From NCBI RefSeq assembly GCF_029167375.1, contig NZ_JARFTP010000004.1:62001-126000 (forward strand): DNA of 64,000 nt. The letters are read 5' to 3'. This document shows, in pieces, positions 49,818-58,225 of this stretch; the first letter of the stretch is position 1, and each line of letters starts with the position of its first letter. Source of the stretch: Tsukamurella sp. 8F. Its GTDB lineage: Bacteria > Actinomycetota > Actinomycetes > Mycobacteriales > Mycobacteriaceae. Made by a program: the position numbers and the translations under genes. The notes below the pieces were generated by a model. The model ran no database searches, was not told the origin of the DNA, and was given only the letters and a program-made list of their open reading frames with translations.

Positions 49818-52151
49818 ATGCGCGGCGGCGGATCAGGGGAGGATACGGCGGTTCCGACGGGACCGGCGAACGCGTCGGAGATGGTCCGGCGGTTGGCTGC
49901 GTGCGGGATGGTCGATGCGGAAGCGATCGTCGTCTCGGCGTCGGTGGCGGGGATTCGGCCGGTCGAGACCGAGACGTCTGCGAGTCGTACCGGTTCACAA
50001 TCAGACGCTCGCTATTTCGTCTTTCGAGGTCCTGACGAGGAGACCGCCAAGCGGTTTCTGGGCGCGGTGAACGTTGATGTCCCGATGCTGTACCTGGTGG
50101 TAACGACTCCCGAGGGCGAGTGGGGAGCAGACGTCAACGGTGTATACGACGAGGCTCGGGTGATCCGTGAGTACCGCGAAGGGCGGCACCCTGTACCGGT
50201 TGCCGCACCGCGCCCTCCACGGATGTCGGCGCGGGCGACAGGTGGGCGGCGGGTGGAGTGCATCCTGATCATCTGTCTGGTGGATCTGCCGCCCGCGGAG
50301 GTGCAGTCGGCGGTCGCCGCGACGTGTGCGGAATTCGATGCAGACGAGGAAGGCATCGAGGTTCGTGTAAGTGTCGATGTGCCCGATCGCCGGACGATGT
50401 CGGAGCTCATCGCACGTCTTGAGCGAGACGGCGAGTTGAGTGCCGACGCTGCCGAGCGAGCGGCGACCGTCGAACTCGACCACGGGCGCGCGATCGCCGC
50501 CTTGGTGTGGCGTGAGCCCCTTCCCGGATCGGCTGTACCATCGTCTTCTCTGGCGGCCGATCCGCGCAGTGCCGACCTGGCTGACATCACAGTCGGCACT
50601 GCGATGAGCGTTGTCGCAGGTCGCCTTGGGCCACCGGATTCCGACTTCTCACTGGCTGACCGCGCCCACGCTGTGCTCTTCGTCGGCGATGAGGACCGGG
50701 ACAACCCGTGGTTCTGGCGACGGTGGCGCTACGACGACCTGCCCGCTGGCCACGCCACAGTGATCACGTTCCGCAACGACCGAGTCGATGCCATCGTGTC
50801 CACGCCACATGCCTCCCATAAGGCATCGCTCCGCGAGCATGAGCGGCCGGTGGCGGGTGTCGAGAATCGGCCTGCTCGGCGGATACGACCGCTGGCTGGT
50901 GCGATCATGGCGTTGACCACACTGGTGGTATCCCTGCAGGTGGGCCTGGCGGGTGCGCAGTGGTGGACGTACTCGAATCTCAAGGCGCACAACGGCGCTG
51001 CCCCGGCGGTCCGTACGTTCAAACGGTGGTGGATCGCGAACGCGACCCTGACGGTGTTGATCTACGTGACCATGCTCGCGGTCGCCGTCGTGCTCGTCGT
51101 CTGGCTGCGGCGAGCTCGGAAGCGTAGTGACGAGTTGTGTCGCGCCTCGCAGAAGCTGACGCCCGGCTGGGTGATCGCGGGCTGGTTCTGCCCGGTCGTC
51201 AACCTCTGGTTCCCGGCGGTCGCTGTGGGTGACGTGCTGCGCGCCAGCGATCCGCGGACGCCGCTCGATGCCGCGAGCCTGCGTGGCCGTCCAGGCATGA
51301 AGTTGGTTGTGCTGTGGTGGGTGAGCTGGTTGGCTGCCGTGGTCATGATGCAGGTCGTCCGCGTCCACAATCTCGATCACGCGGAGTATCTGATGGTGAC
51401 GCAGAATGAGGGGTTCTCGTTCGGAGGGTTCTTGTCGACCGCCCGATTGCAGACAGTAGTGGCGACCGTGTTCGTCGTCGCCGGTGGTGCCCTCATCGCG
51501 ATTATCATGCGGATCGAACGCTATCAACAGTGCGCCGCCGCACCGGCCGCAGCGCTGGCTGTGGCCGCCGATCAACGAGTTCTCGCAGCCCCGAGTGGCC
51601 GCGGCTGGATTGGACCACTGGTGGTGGGGGCCGTACTGCTCGCCGGAATCGTCGTCGTGGCGGCGATCGGTCTAGTGGTTAGGAGGGAGCCTCCGCCGAC
51701 TCCGACCAACGCGATTGCCCATTCGTCGGCTTCGACCACCGATCGTGCCGGTCCCACCGAGCAGGTGTGGCAGCACGAACTGCTCGAGCGCGCCGAGCAG
51801 AGTTTCCCCGGTCTGGTCCCGTCCTCTGGAGAGGGCGCGGGCTACTGGGGCACTACCTGCACGGAAGATCGAACGGCTGAGCCGGTCGTGAACTGTCGCA
51901 ATGAGTCCCAGAATCTATCGGTGTTCGTCGGGTGTCAAAGCGATCCCCGGCAGGCGCAGGTGGGAGTGGGGCATCCAGCTCAAACCTGGCGGCGGCCATC
52001 CGGCAGTGGGCGGATCACGTTCGAGGTCGAGGGAGACGTGGAGATCACGTTCGACCAAGCGCCGCGCAATGCGTGCAGCGTGAATGTGATGTGGGTAGGT
52101 CACTCGACGCAGGACATTCTTACCCGGTGGTGGCCGAGCGCGCCGGTCTGA
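49818..52151 (+). CDS. Large multi-domain membrane protein with DUF4328-like core, unknown function
   Basis: 777 residues from ATG 49818 with GGGGAGG upstream. Residues 1-345 are soluble, with at least two alpha/beta-like segments (YFVFRGPDEETAKRFLGA; ECILIICLVDLPPAEVQ). Six hydrophobic segments follow from about 358 to 640. Between them, TPGWVIAGWFCPVVNLWFP and VGDVLRASDP are the DUF4328 signature. The C-terminal 140 residues, after the last helix, carry three or four Cys and are probably extracellular. The two ends match nothing I recognise. Paired with a small membrane protein 96 bp downstream. Confidence 0.8.
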   Translation: MRGGGSGEDTAVPTGPANASEMVRRLAACGMVDAEAIVVSASVAGIRPVETETSASRTGSQSDARYFVFRGPDEETAKRFLGAVNVDVPMLYLVVTTPEGEWGADVNGVYDEARVIREYREGRHPVPVAAPRPPRMSARATGGRRVECILIICLVDLPPAEVQSAVAATCAEFDADEEGIEVRVSVDVPDRRTMSELIARLERDGELSADAAERAATVELDHGRAIAALVWREPLPGSAVPSSSLAADPRSADLADITVGTAMSVVAGRLGPPDSDFSLADRAHAVLFVGDEDRDNPWFWRRWRYDDLPAGHATVITFRNDRVDAIVSTPHASHKASLREHERPVAGVENRPARRIRPLAGAIMALTTLVVSLQVGLAGAQWWTYSNLKAHNGAAPAVRTFKRWWIANATLTVLIYVTMLAVAVVLVVWLRRARKRSDELCRASQKLTPGWVIAGWFCPVVNLWFPAVAVGDVLRASDPRTPLDAASLRGRPGMKLVVLWWVSWLAAVVMMQVVRVHNLDHAEYLMVTQNEGFSFGGFLSTARLQTVVATVFVVAGGALIAIIMRIERYQQCAAAPAAALAVAADQRVLAAPSGRGWIGPLVVGAVLLAGIVVVAAIGLVVRREPPPTPTNAIAHSSASTTDRAGPTEQVWQHELLERAEQSFPGLVPSSGEGAGYWGTTCTEDRTAEPVVNCRNESQNLSVFVGCQSDPRQAQVGVGHPAQTWRRPSGSGRITFEVEGDVEITFDQAPRNACSVNVMWVGHSTQDILTRWWPSAPV

Positions 52152-52247
52152 CCGCCGGTGGCGGATTCCAACCGGTTTCCGGACGTTTGTCAATGACTCG
52201 GAGCAATTGGGGACAGCAGTCGGTGACAAGAAGCGAGGGAGTCCACG

Positions 52248-52580
52248 ATGGGATTCGATGCATTTGTTCAGCTCCTGCGGGTGGTTCGCAACGTCCTGAT
52301 GTGGGTCTTTGTGATGGCATTGGGGATCTTCTTGCTGGCTGACGGGATCAGCGACCTGCGAGACAAGGGAGCGCCGAACTGTGGTGGGGTGACGATGAGT
52401 ACCGGCGACGTGTGTCACTACACCAGAGACGGACGACCTGTCGGAGATGACGATTCCGAGCAGGTGGCGGCCGGGCATAAGGGCGCCGCGAAAGTATTCA
52501 TCGGCATTGGCGCGGGCCTCGTTCTTGCCGATGTCCTGGTCGGGGGTGTGACGTTGTCGGAGTGGGTGAAGAAGCGTTGA
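52248..52580 (+). CDS. Small two-helix membrane protein
   Basis: 110 residues from ATG 52248. Helix 1 at about 15-31 (VLMWVFVMALGIFLLAD), an extracytoplasmic loop with two Cys (PNCGGVTMSTGDVC), then helix 2 at about 81-100. The CGG-x2-M-x2-GD-x-C loop recurs in short actinobacterial membrane proteins of unknown function. Probably co-transcribed with the DUF4328-like gene. Confidence 0.72.
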   Translation: MGFDAFVQLLRVVRNVLMWVFVMALGIFLLADGISDLRDKGAPNCGGVTMSTGDVCHYTRDGRPVGDDDSEQVAAGHKGAAKVFIGIGAGLVLADVLVGGVTLSEWVKKR

Positions 52581-52706
52581 AGGCTTCACTCGGAGTACCT
52601 TTCGGTGGCATGCACCCCGATCCGGCTCGTGGTCCGGACCGGACCGTTTGCTGCTGTGCCGATCGACCGACGTAGCGTCGGCCTTGACGGCTGTTAACGT
52701 CGGCTC

Positions 52707-52784
52707 ATGAGTTTCGGCTTGCATGAGGTCGCCGCCTACATCCGCATGTTGTGGGACCGGATCAGAGGCGAGCGCACTGACTGA
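52707..52784 (+). CDS. Possible 25-residue peptide
   Basis: ATG 52707 opens a short frame, MSFGLHEVAAYIRM then LWDRIRGERTD, ending TGA. The peptide is amphipathic and protein-like. No strong ribosome site is visible (GTTAACGTCGGCTC upstream), so it would need a leaderless message. Confidence 0.25.
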   Translation: MSFGLHEVAAYIRMLWDRIRGERTD

Positions 52785-53001
52785 GCGCGGCACGTCGCCT
52801 CGTCGCCGTACCGAACCGCTCATGTGATCGCTCGGTAGGCGTGGGGAGGTAGCATCACGGGTCGACTCCGCCCAAGTCGCCTCTACCCGGTAAGGGGGCC
52901 ACCTACCGCGCACGGTGAGGGTGGCCGCCCGTTCGAGCCGGGCCGGAGCCGCGGGGCCCACCGCGGCGCGGAGCGATCGGGGCCCCGGCCCAGGATCGCG
53001 T

Positions 53002-53154
53002 TCACGCTCGCCCGACGCACCGGTAGATGATGCCGGGAGGACCGTCGGGGGTGTCGCATTCCTCCGTCGTGGCGACATAGATCCACCGTGAGCGGTCGGT
53101 CATAGCCACTTCGAAGCGTGACGCGTCGGCACGGCCTAGGACCGCGCCGTCCAT
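53002..53154 (-). CDS. Possible 50-residue protein
   Basis: ATG 53154 follows GGGAGGG by 3 bases. The frame reads MDGAVLGRADASRFEVAM and ends with TEECDTPDGPPGIIYRCVG, with two Cys that could form a pair. No family recognised. Start could lie further upstream at 53247. Confidence 0.35.
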   Translation of the reverse strand: MDGAVLGRADASRFEVAMTDRSRWIYVATTEECDTPDGPPGIIYRCVGRA

Positions 53155-53317
53155 AGGCCCTCCCGATGCGATACCGGCCTGCCACCCGCTCACGCTTCGA
53201 GTACACCGTACGGATGCCGTGGAGGGAAGGTGTGGGCTCGCGCTCATGGTGAGAGTCGGAGCGATCGCGGCCGCAGTACCGCCTTCGCGATGTCGGCCCG
53301 AGCCGGTGCGGTCACAC

Positions 53318-54136
53318 CTACGGAGTCAGATCCGCTACTGCATCGGCCGCGCGCACTACGGCGTTGATCCGCTGCGCGGTCTCACCGGCGTACAGAGCGG
53401 ATCGTTCGACCCAATCGTTTCGCATCTCTTCGGTGGGAGCGGCTGGACTGAACATCGGGAGACCCACCCGCTGCCTCGCGACGAGTCCGCCTGTGTCTCC
53501 GTCGGGGGCGATTCGGGAGAGAAGAGCGCTGCGGGCATTGATGATTCGCGGTAGCGGCTTCGCTCGGCCGTCCGGCGCGCACCACTTCCGCGTCGCGGCG
53601 TTGGCCACGACCCGGTGTGGGCACGGCCAGCCGAGACCGAACAGCGTCGTTACCTGTGTAGCCGTCGCCTCCAGCACCTGGCGCACGACGTCATCGCCGA
53701 CGACACCACCGGACAGGTGGCCGCCGGACTCGACGCCCTGGGCGATGAGTACGTCGGTGCCCCAGCTCATCGCCTGCCGGGCCCGTTCCACGTCTCCGAC
53801 GAGAACGCACACGGTCACGTCGGCGTCGTGGAGGCGCTGGACCAGTCCTGGATCGCCGCCGAACGCCAGCACCATGACGTCGGGCCGCTCCGCGAGTACC
53901 GCGTCGACGTGAGCGCGTCGCGTGAACGGCATCAACAGATTCACCGCGACGGCGCGATCCGGCGCGATCTCACGCACTTGCCTGACCTGTTTGCGCAACT
54001 CCGCCGGCGCGCGGAATCCGATGGTGCCGAGCGCGCCCGCTGAGGCGACGGCCGCGGCCAACCCGGCCGGGGCCAGATCGCCCATCCCGGCTTGCAGTAC
54101 CGGCACGTCGATCTTCAAGAGGTCGAGAAGGTCCAT
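53318..54136 (-). CDS. Nitronate monooxygenase-like protein with internal deletion
   Basis: 272 residues from ATG 54136, which has GGAGG 5 bases upstream. The N-terminal half is a TIM-barrel NMO: PVLQAGMGDLAPAGLAAAVASAG, TIGFRAP, VNLLMPF and catalytic-His region AQGVESGGHLSG. It then joins VVRQVLEATATQ to VTTLFGLGWPCPHRV and NAATRKWCAPDG, the family's C-terminal block. The usual intervening segment with the AGGI and GTRF flavin-phosphate loops, roughly 60 residues, is missing. Without these loops FMN binding is doubtful. Likely a defective enzyme. Confidence 0.75.
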   Translation of the reverse strand: MDLLDLLKIDVPVLQAGMGDLAPAGLAAAVASAGALGTIGFRAPAELRKQVRQVREIAPDRAVAVNLLMPFTRRAHVDAVLAERPDVMVLAFGGDPGLVQRLHDADVTVCVLVGDVERARQAMSWGTDVLIAQGVESGGHLSGGVVGDDVVRQVLEATATQVTTLFGLGWPCPHRVVANAATRKWCAPDGRAKPLPRIINARSALLSRIAPDGDTGGLVARQRVGLPMFSPAAPTEEMRNDWVERSALYAGETAQRINAVVRAADAVADLTP

Positions 54137-54228
54137 CGGTTCCTCCACGAGATCGGGGGCATGGATCGTCGTCGCTCAGCGTAGGTAGACGGCGAACCGC
54201 GCTGAGCGTTTCGTGCCATGCTCGGCTC

Positions 54229-54741
54229 ATGGATCTTGCCGCCGACATCGACTCGCGTTGCCGCCTCACCGGTTCGTTCACGCTGCGCTCAGGGCGTGTG
54301 GCAACGGAGTACTTCGACAAGTACCTGTTCGAATCCGATCCACGGCTCCTTCGTCGCGTCGCCGAGGCGATGGTGCCGCTGCTCCCTCACGATTGCGACC
54401 TGCTGGGTGGGTTGGAGCTCGGTGGTGTTCCGATCGCCACGGTACTCGGGCAACTGACTGGCACATCCGTCTTGTTCATACGCAAGGAGGCCAAGGCATA
54501 TGGCACGTGCAGACTCGCGGAAGGCAGCGACGTCGCGGATCGACGCATCGTGTTGGTCGAGGACGTCGTGACCACCGGCGGAGCGGTGCGAGACGCAGCG
54601 GCCGCACTTCGTGAACGGGGTGCGACGGTATCGGTGGTGGTGTGCGCGATCAACCGCGGCGAGCAGCAGCCCCTGGCGGACACGGGAATCGAGACACGGG
54701 CGGTGTTGACACGTGCGGACTTGGACCGGGCGCGGGGATAG
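54229..54741 (+). CDS. pyrE: Orotate phosphoribosyltransferase
   Basis: 170 residues from ATG 54229. Adds ribose-5-phosphate from PRPP to orotate in pyrimidine synthesis. SGRVATEYFDKYLFESDP start block, GLELGGVPIATVL, the catalytic loop KEAKAYGTCRLAEG, and the PRPP-binding motif VLVEDVVTTGGAV. Length and motifs fit the short bacterial PyrE type. Not clustered with other pyr genes; the sulfonate-type lipoprotein gene follows 123 bp later. Confidence 0.88.
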   Translation: MDLAADIDSRCRLTGSFTLRSGRVATEYFDKYLFESDPRLLRRVAEAMVPLLPHDCDLLGGLELGGVPIATVLGQLTGTSVLFIRKEAKAYGTCRLAEGSDVADRRIVLVEDVVTTGGAVRDAAAALRERGATVSVVVCAINRGEQQPLADTGIETRAVLTRADLDRARG

Positions 54742-54822
54742 CGGACGCCGTCGATCCCGGGCCTGAACGACGGCAGACGTCACTGCGTGGGCGATCTGGA
54801 ATCGCCATTACTTCAAGGCAGC

Positions 54823-54837
54823 CGAATATTGTGTGCG
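54823..54837 (+). promoter_or_regulatory. CGAATATTGTG-TGCG element before the first sulfonate-binding lipoprotein gene
   Basis: Nearly identical to CGAATGTTGTGGTGCG at 55964-55979, differing by one base and one 1-base gap. It is followed by TGCGA-N9-TCGCA (54834-54852). The shared element suggests common sulfur-status control of the two transcripts. Confidence 0.45.
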
Positions 54838-54863
54838 AGAACGTTGTTCGCAACGATCTACGA

Positions 54864-55940
54864 ATGGACAAGACCGATGAGAGTCGCCGGACCACGCGCA
54901 GGCCACGCCTGTCGCTCGCTGCGATCGGATCGGTCGCCGCGGCGGCGCTCCTGGCGTCGGCGTGCGCAACCGACAAGGCCGCTGCCGACCTGACCAAACC
55001 GCTCCCGACCTCCGTGGCGCCCGGTGCAGCGATCTCCGCCGCCGTCGCGGATGTCAAGGTCGCGCTCGACGCGGGAAGGATCCCACAGCTACCGTTCAAG
55101 GTTACGGGCTGGCCGAACGTGACCGCCGGACCGGATGTCATCCAGGCGTTCAAGGGCGGCTCGGTGGACCTGGCCGCCAACGCCTTCATTCCGTCGATCC
55201 AGGCGCACGCACAGAACCTCGACACCCGGATCGTGGCCGTTATCGTCAAGAGCCGACCGACGCAGGAGCTGGCGACAGCGCCCGGTAGCGGGATCAGGTC
55301 GCTGAAGGACCTGCGTGGGAAGAAGATCGCCTACTCCCCAGGGCAGACGCAGGGAAACGTCGTGCTACAGACCCTGCGCAACGAGGGCCTCACCCCCAAG
55401 GACGTAGACCTGGTCCAGCTCAACAGTCCCCAGTTCCTTACCGCACTGCAGGGCAAGCAGGTCGACGCGGCGCCGCTGGGAGAGCCGACGCTGACCAAAT
55501 ACCTCACTCAGTACCGATCGGAGGGAGCGGTGGGCCTGCATACCGATGCGGTAGACGCGCTCAGTGTGTTGTGGGCGCCCACATCGGCGCTCGCCGACGA
55601 CAAGAAGCTCTCGGCGATAACGGAATTCGTCAAGACATGGGCTCGCACCAAGGTTTGGGAGTGGGAGCATCCGGATCAGTGGATCGACGATTACTACGTG
55701 AAGAACCAGGGGGTCAGCGCGGCTGACGGCCGCCGGATCGTCGACTCCATCGAGCGTCCCTACTTCCCCGAGGACTGGGGTGACGCGATCAAGTGGGGGC
55801 AGCAGACCATAGACCTCATCACCGCCTCCGCCGGCGCGTTCGGTGGCAAGTCCTTCGACGCCGCTCCGCTGTTCGACCGGCGCTTCGAGAAGGTCGCGGC
55901 GGACGCGGTGAGCGCGCAGTACCGCACGAAGCCTGCTTGA
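54864..55940 (+). CDS. Sulfonate/nitrate-type ABC substrate-binding lipoprotein (first of two)
   Basis: 358 residues from ATG 54864. Signal with lipobox ASAC at about 30-33. NMT1/SsuA-type fold: GGSVDLAANAFIPSI (ligand cleft), LRGKKIAYSPGQTQGNVVL, and LQGKQVDAAPLGEPTLTKYL. Paralogue of the protein at 59264, sharing the PDVIQAF, WEHPDQW and FEKVAADAV blocks. Precedes the TauD gene; it should feed the SsuCB-type transporter at 60304-61877, or a second transporter elsewhere. Confidence 0.87.
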   Translation: MDKTDESRRTTRRPRLSLAAIGSVAAAALLASACATDKAAADLTKPLPTSVAPGAAISAAVADVKVALDAGRIPQLPFKVTGWPNVTAGPDVIQAFKGGSVDLAANAFIPSIQAHAQNLDTRIVAVIVKSRPTQELATAPGSGIRSLKDLRGKKIAYSPGQTQGNVVLQTLRNEGLTPKDVDLVQLNSPQFLTALQGKQVDAAPLGEPTLTKYLTQYRSEGAVGLHTDAVDALSVLWAPTSALADDKKLSAITEFVKTWARTKVWEWEHPDQWIDDYYVKNQGVSAADGRRIVDSIERPYFPEDWGDAIKWGQQTIDLITASAGAFGGKSFDAAPLFDRRFEKVAADAVSAQYRTKPA

Positions 55941-55963
55941 AACCGCACTTATTTTATGTCGGA

Positions 55964-55979
55964 CGAATGTTGTGGTGCG
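55964..55979 (+). promoter_or_regulatory. CGAATGTTGTGGTGCG element before the TauD gene
   Basis: Second copy of the element at 54823-54837, 120 bp before the dioxygenase start and followed by CAAC. A weaker resemblance (TTGTGTGGTG) is seen on the minus strand at 35715-35732, upstream of the other TauD homologue. Confidence 0.45.
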
Positions 55980-56099
55980 CAACGGTTCTCGGCTTGACTG
56001 AACGAACAGCCGGAAGACGCCCGACAGCCCTCGTGGCAGCCGCGAATCCAATGCCGCGCTTGCGGTTCCAGCAACTCTCAGCAGAGGAAGTGTATCGTC

Positions 56100-57092
56100 A
56101 TGACCGCCCTACAGGACATCACGCAGGACTCCGCACAGCCGGAGACGGCCGCTCGGCCGAACATTCGGCCCGTCGCGGGTCATATCGGCGCCGACATCTC
56201 GGGCGTGGACATCTCGAAGCCGCTTTCCGCAGCCGATCTGGCGGAGATCACCGACGCTCTGCATCGGTACAAGGTGATCTTCTTCCGGGATCAGCAGCTG
56301 GACCACGCGTCGCAGATCGCGTTCGGCAGGCAGTTCGGCGATCTCACGTACGCGCATCCCCATGACGACGCTCCGCCTCAGGAGTACCCGGAGATCTTCA
56401 CGATCGACCCGCGCCGCCAGGAGGAGCGCTACGGCGAGGGCTTCCGCAAGCGCGTGCGCACCCAGTACAGCTACTTCAACGGTTGGCATACGGACGTCAC
56501 GGCGGCCGTCAACCCGCCGGCGGGCTCGATCCTGCGCGCCGATATCGTGCCTGAGATCGGCGGGGATACGCAGTGGACCAACCTCGTCGCCGCGTACGAG
56601 GGGCTGTCGGAGCCCGTCCAGCGCTTCGTGGAGACGCTGCGCGCCGAGCACCGATACGGCGGCAGCCGCGGCGTCGACCACGACGACAAGTACGCCAAGC
56701 GCGTCAACGACAACCTGCTGGTGGCGATCCACCCCGTCGTTCGGGTCCACCCGGTGACCGGGGAGAAGGCGCTGTTCGTCAATCCGGGCTTCACCAACCG
56801 GATCGTCGGAGTGTCGCCGCGCGAGAGCGAGGCGATCCTCGGGCTCCTGTACAGCGAGATCACCCGGCCCGAGTACACGGTTCGTTTCCGTTGGGAGGCT
56901 GGAAGTGTCGCATTCTGGGACAACCGTGCCACGGCACACCTCGCGCCGCGCGACATCGAGCATCTCGACCTTCAGCGACGGCTGCACCGGATCACGCTCA
57001 TCGGCGACGTGCCGAAGGGGCCGGACGGCCGGGAGTCCGAGCTCGTGGCGGGCAGGCCGTTCACCAACGAGCACACCGTCGTCGTCGACTGA
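56100..57092 (+). CDS. tauD: TauD/TfdA-family Fe(II)/2-oxoglutarate dioxygenase (sulfonate or alkylsulfate)
   Basis: 330 residues from ATG 56100. Facial triad: His-x-Asp in NGWHTDVTA and distal His in RATAHLAPRDIEHL, with the 2-oxoglutarate Arg in RLHRITLIGD. Oxidises taurine-like sulfonates or alkyl sulfate esters, releasing sulfite or sulfate and an aldehyde. The context (binding proteins, SsuD, transporter) supports sulfur scavenging; taurine versus alkylsulfate cannot be decided from sequence. Confidence 0.9.
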   Translation: MTALQDITQDSAQPETAARPNIRPVAGHIGADISGVDISKPLSAADLAEITDALHRYKVIFFRDQQLDHASQIAFGRQFGDLTYAHPHDDAPPQEYPEIFTIDPRRQEERYGEGFRKRVRTQYSYFNGWHTDVTAAVNPPAGSILRADIVPEIGGDTQWTNLVAAYEGLSEPVQRFVETLRAEHRYGGSRGVDHDDKYAKRVNDNLLVAIHPVVRVHPVTGEKALFVNPGFTNRIVGVSPRESEAILGLLYSEITRPEYTVRFRWEAGSVAFWDNRATAHLAPRDIEHLDLQRRLHRITLIGDVPKGPDGRESELVAGRPFTNEHTVVVD

Positions 57093-57130
57093 CGCGGCCG
57101 GACTAGACGAAACGACGAGGAAGGGCGAAC

Positions 57131-58225
57131 GTGGCCGAGCACAGCAGTGGGCGTTACCTGTGGTACATCCCGAACACGGTCGAGTCCGGGCACCGGGGTG
57201 ACGACACCCGAGAAGGTTGGGGGACGCTCGACTTCTCGGTCGATCTGGCGCTGACCGCCGAGCGGCACGGCTGGGACGGCGCTCTGCTGGGTACCGGCTG
57301 GGGACGCCCGGACACGTTCACCGTCGGGACCGCACTCGCCGCGCGAACGACCCGGTTCCAGCCGCTTGTGGCAATCCGTCCCGGCTACTGGCAGCCGGCC
57401 AACTTCGCCAGCGCCGCTGCGACTCTCGATCATCTCAGTGGCGGGCGCCTGCTGATCAACATCGTCAGCGGACTCGACGATGCCGCCTCCTACGGCGACG
57501 GAGAGTTCGACCAGGCGCGCCGCTACGATCGCACCCGGGAGTTCCTCCAGGTCGTGCGTCGGCTCTGGAGCGAGGACGACGTGCGGCACTCGGGTGAGTT
57601 CTATCGCCTCGACGGGTCGACGGTGCGTCCTCACGTATACGGCGCGAACGAGGGCCGGCACCCCACGCTGTACTTCGGTGGCGCGTCGCCTGCTGCCGAG
57701 CGGGTTGCTGCGGAGGAGGCCGACGTCCAGCTCTTCTGGGGTGAACCGCTGGACGGCGTCGCGGAGCGCATCGACCGCCTCCGTGCGCTCAGCGACTCCG
57801 TCGGCCGTCGGCACGCACCGCTCGAGTTCGGTCTGCGCGTCACCACGCTCGTACGCGATACAGCCGACGAGGCGTGGCGTGACGCCGAAGCGAAGCTGGA
57901 CGCGTACGCCGAAGCGGCACAGCGACGCACGGGCTTCACCAAGCGCCGCGCCGTCGGGCAGCAGCGCCTCCTCGATCTCGCGGAGCGTGGCGAGGTGCTG
58001 GACAGCTGCCTATACACGGCACCTGGTAAGTACGGCGGCGGGGGCGCCGGCACCACGTGGCTGGTCGGGTCGCCGGACGACGTCGCGGACGCGCTCCAGC
58101 GGTACCGGGACCTCGGGGTTACGCACTTCGTCCTGTCCGACACGCCCTACCGTGAGGAGACGGCACGGGTCGGCGACGCGCTCATCGGACGCCTGCGGGC
58201 CGGGGCAGAGGCGGTGGCGCAGTGA
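57131..58225 (+). CDS. ssuD: FMNH2-dependent alkanesulfonate monooxygenase (LLM class)
   Basis: 364 residues from GTG 57131. Bacterial-luciferase-like barrel: GWDGALLGTGWGRPDTFTVGTALAA with RFQPLVAIRPGYW near the flavin, and ATLDHLSGGRLLINIVSG. SsuD signatures continue in RRYDRTREFLQVVRRLW and LYFGGASPAAERVAA. Cleaves C-S bonds of alkanesulfonates to sulfite and aldehyde with FMNH2 from a separate reductase, none of which is in this cluster. Overlaps the AKR gene by 4 bp (GTGA). Confidence 0.92.
   Translation: MAEHSSGRYLWYIPNTVESGHRGDDTREGWGTLDFSVDLALTAERHGWDGALLGTGWGRPDTFTVGTALAARTTRFQPLVAIRPGYWQPANFASAAATLDHLSGGRLLINIVSGLDDAASYGDGEFDQARRYDRTREFLQVVRRLWSEDDVRHSGEFYRLDGSTVRPHVYGANEGRHPTLYFGGASPAAERVAAEEADVQLFWGEPLDGVAERIDRLRALSDSVGRRHAPLEFGLRVTTLVRDTADEAWRDAEAKLDAYAEAAQRRTGFTKRRAVGQQRLLDLAERGEVLDSCLYTAPGKYGGGGAGTTWLVGSPDDVADALQRYRDLGVTHFVLSDTPYREETARVGDALIGRLRAGAEAVAQ

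Larger units (their letters stand above)
52581..53317. other. About 740 bp with at most tiny genes
   Basis: No gene longer than 81 codons is plausible here. It contains two candidate small open frames, listed separately, and a GC-rich stretch (52880-52990) with several short complementary runs such as GGGGCC/GGCCCC. No tRNA cloverleaf or IS end was recognised. Confidence 0.5.
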
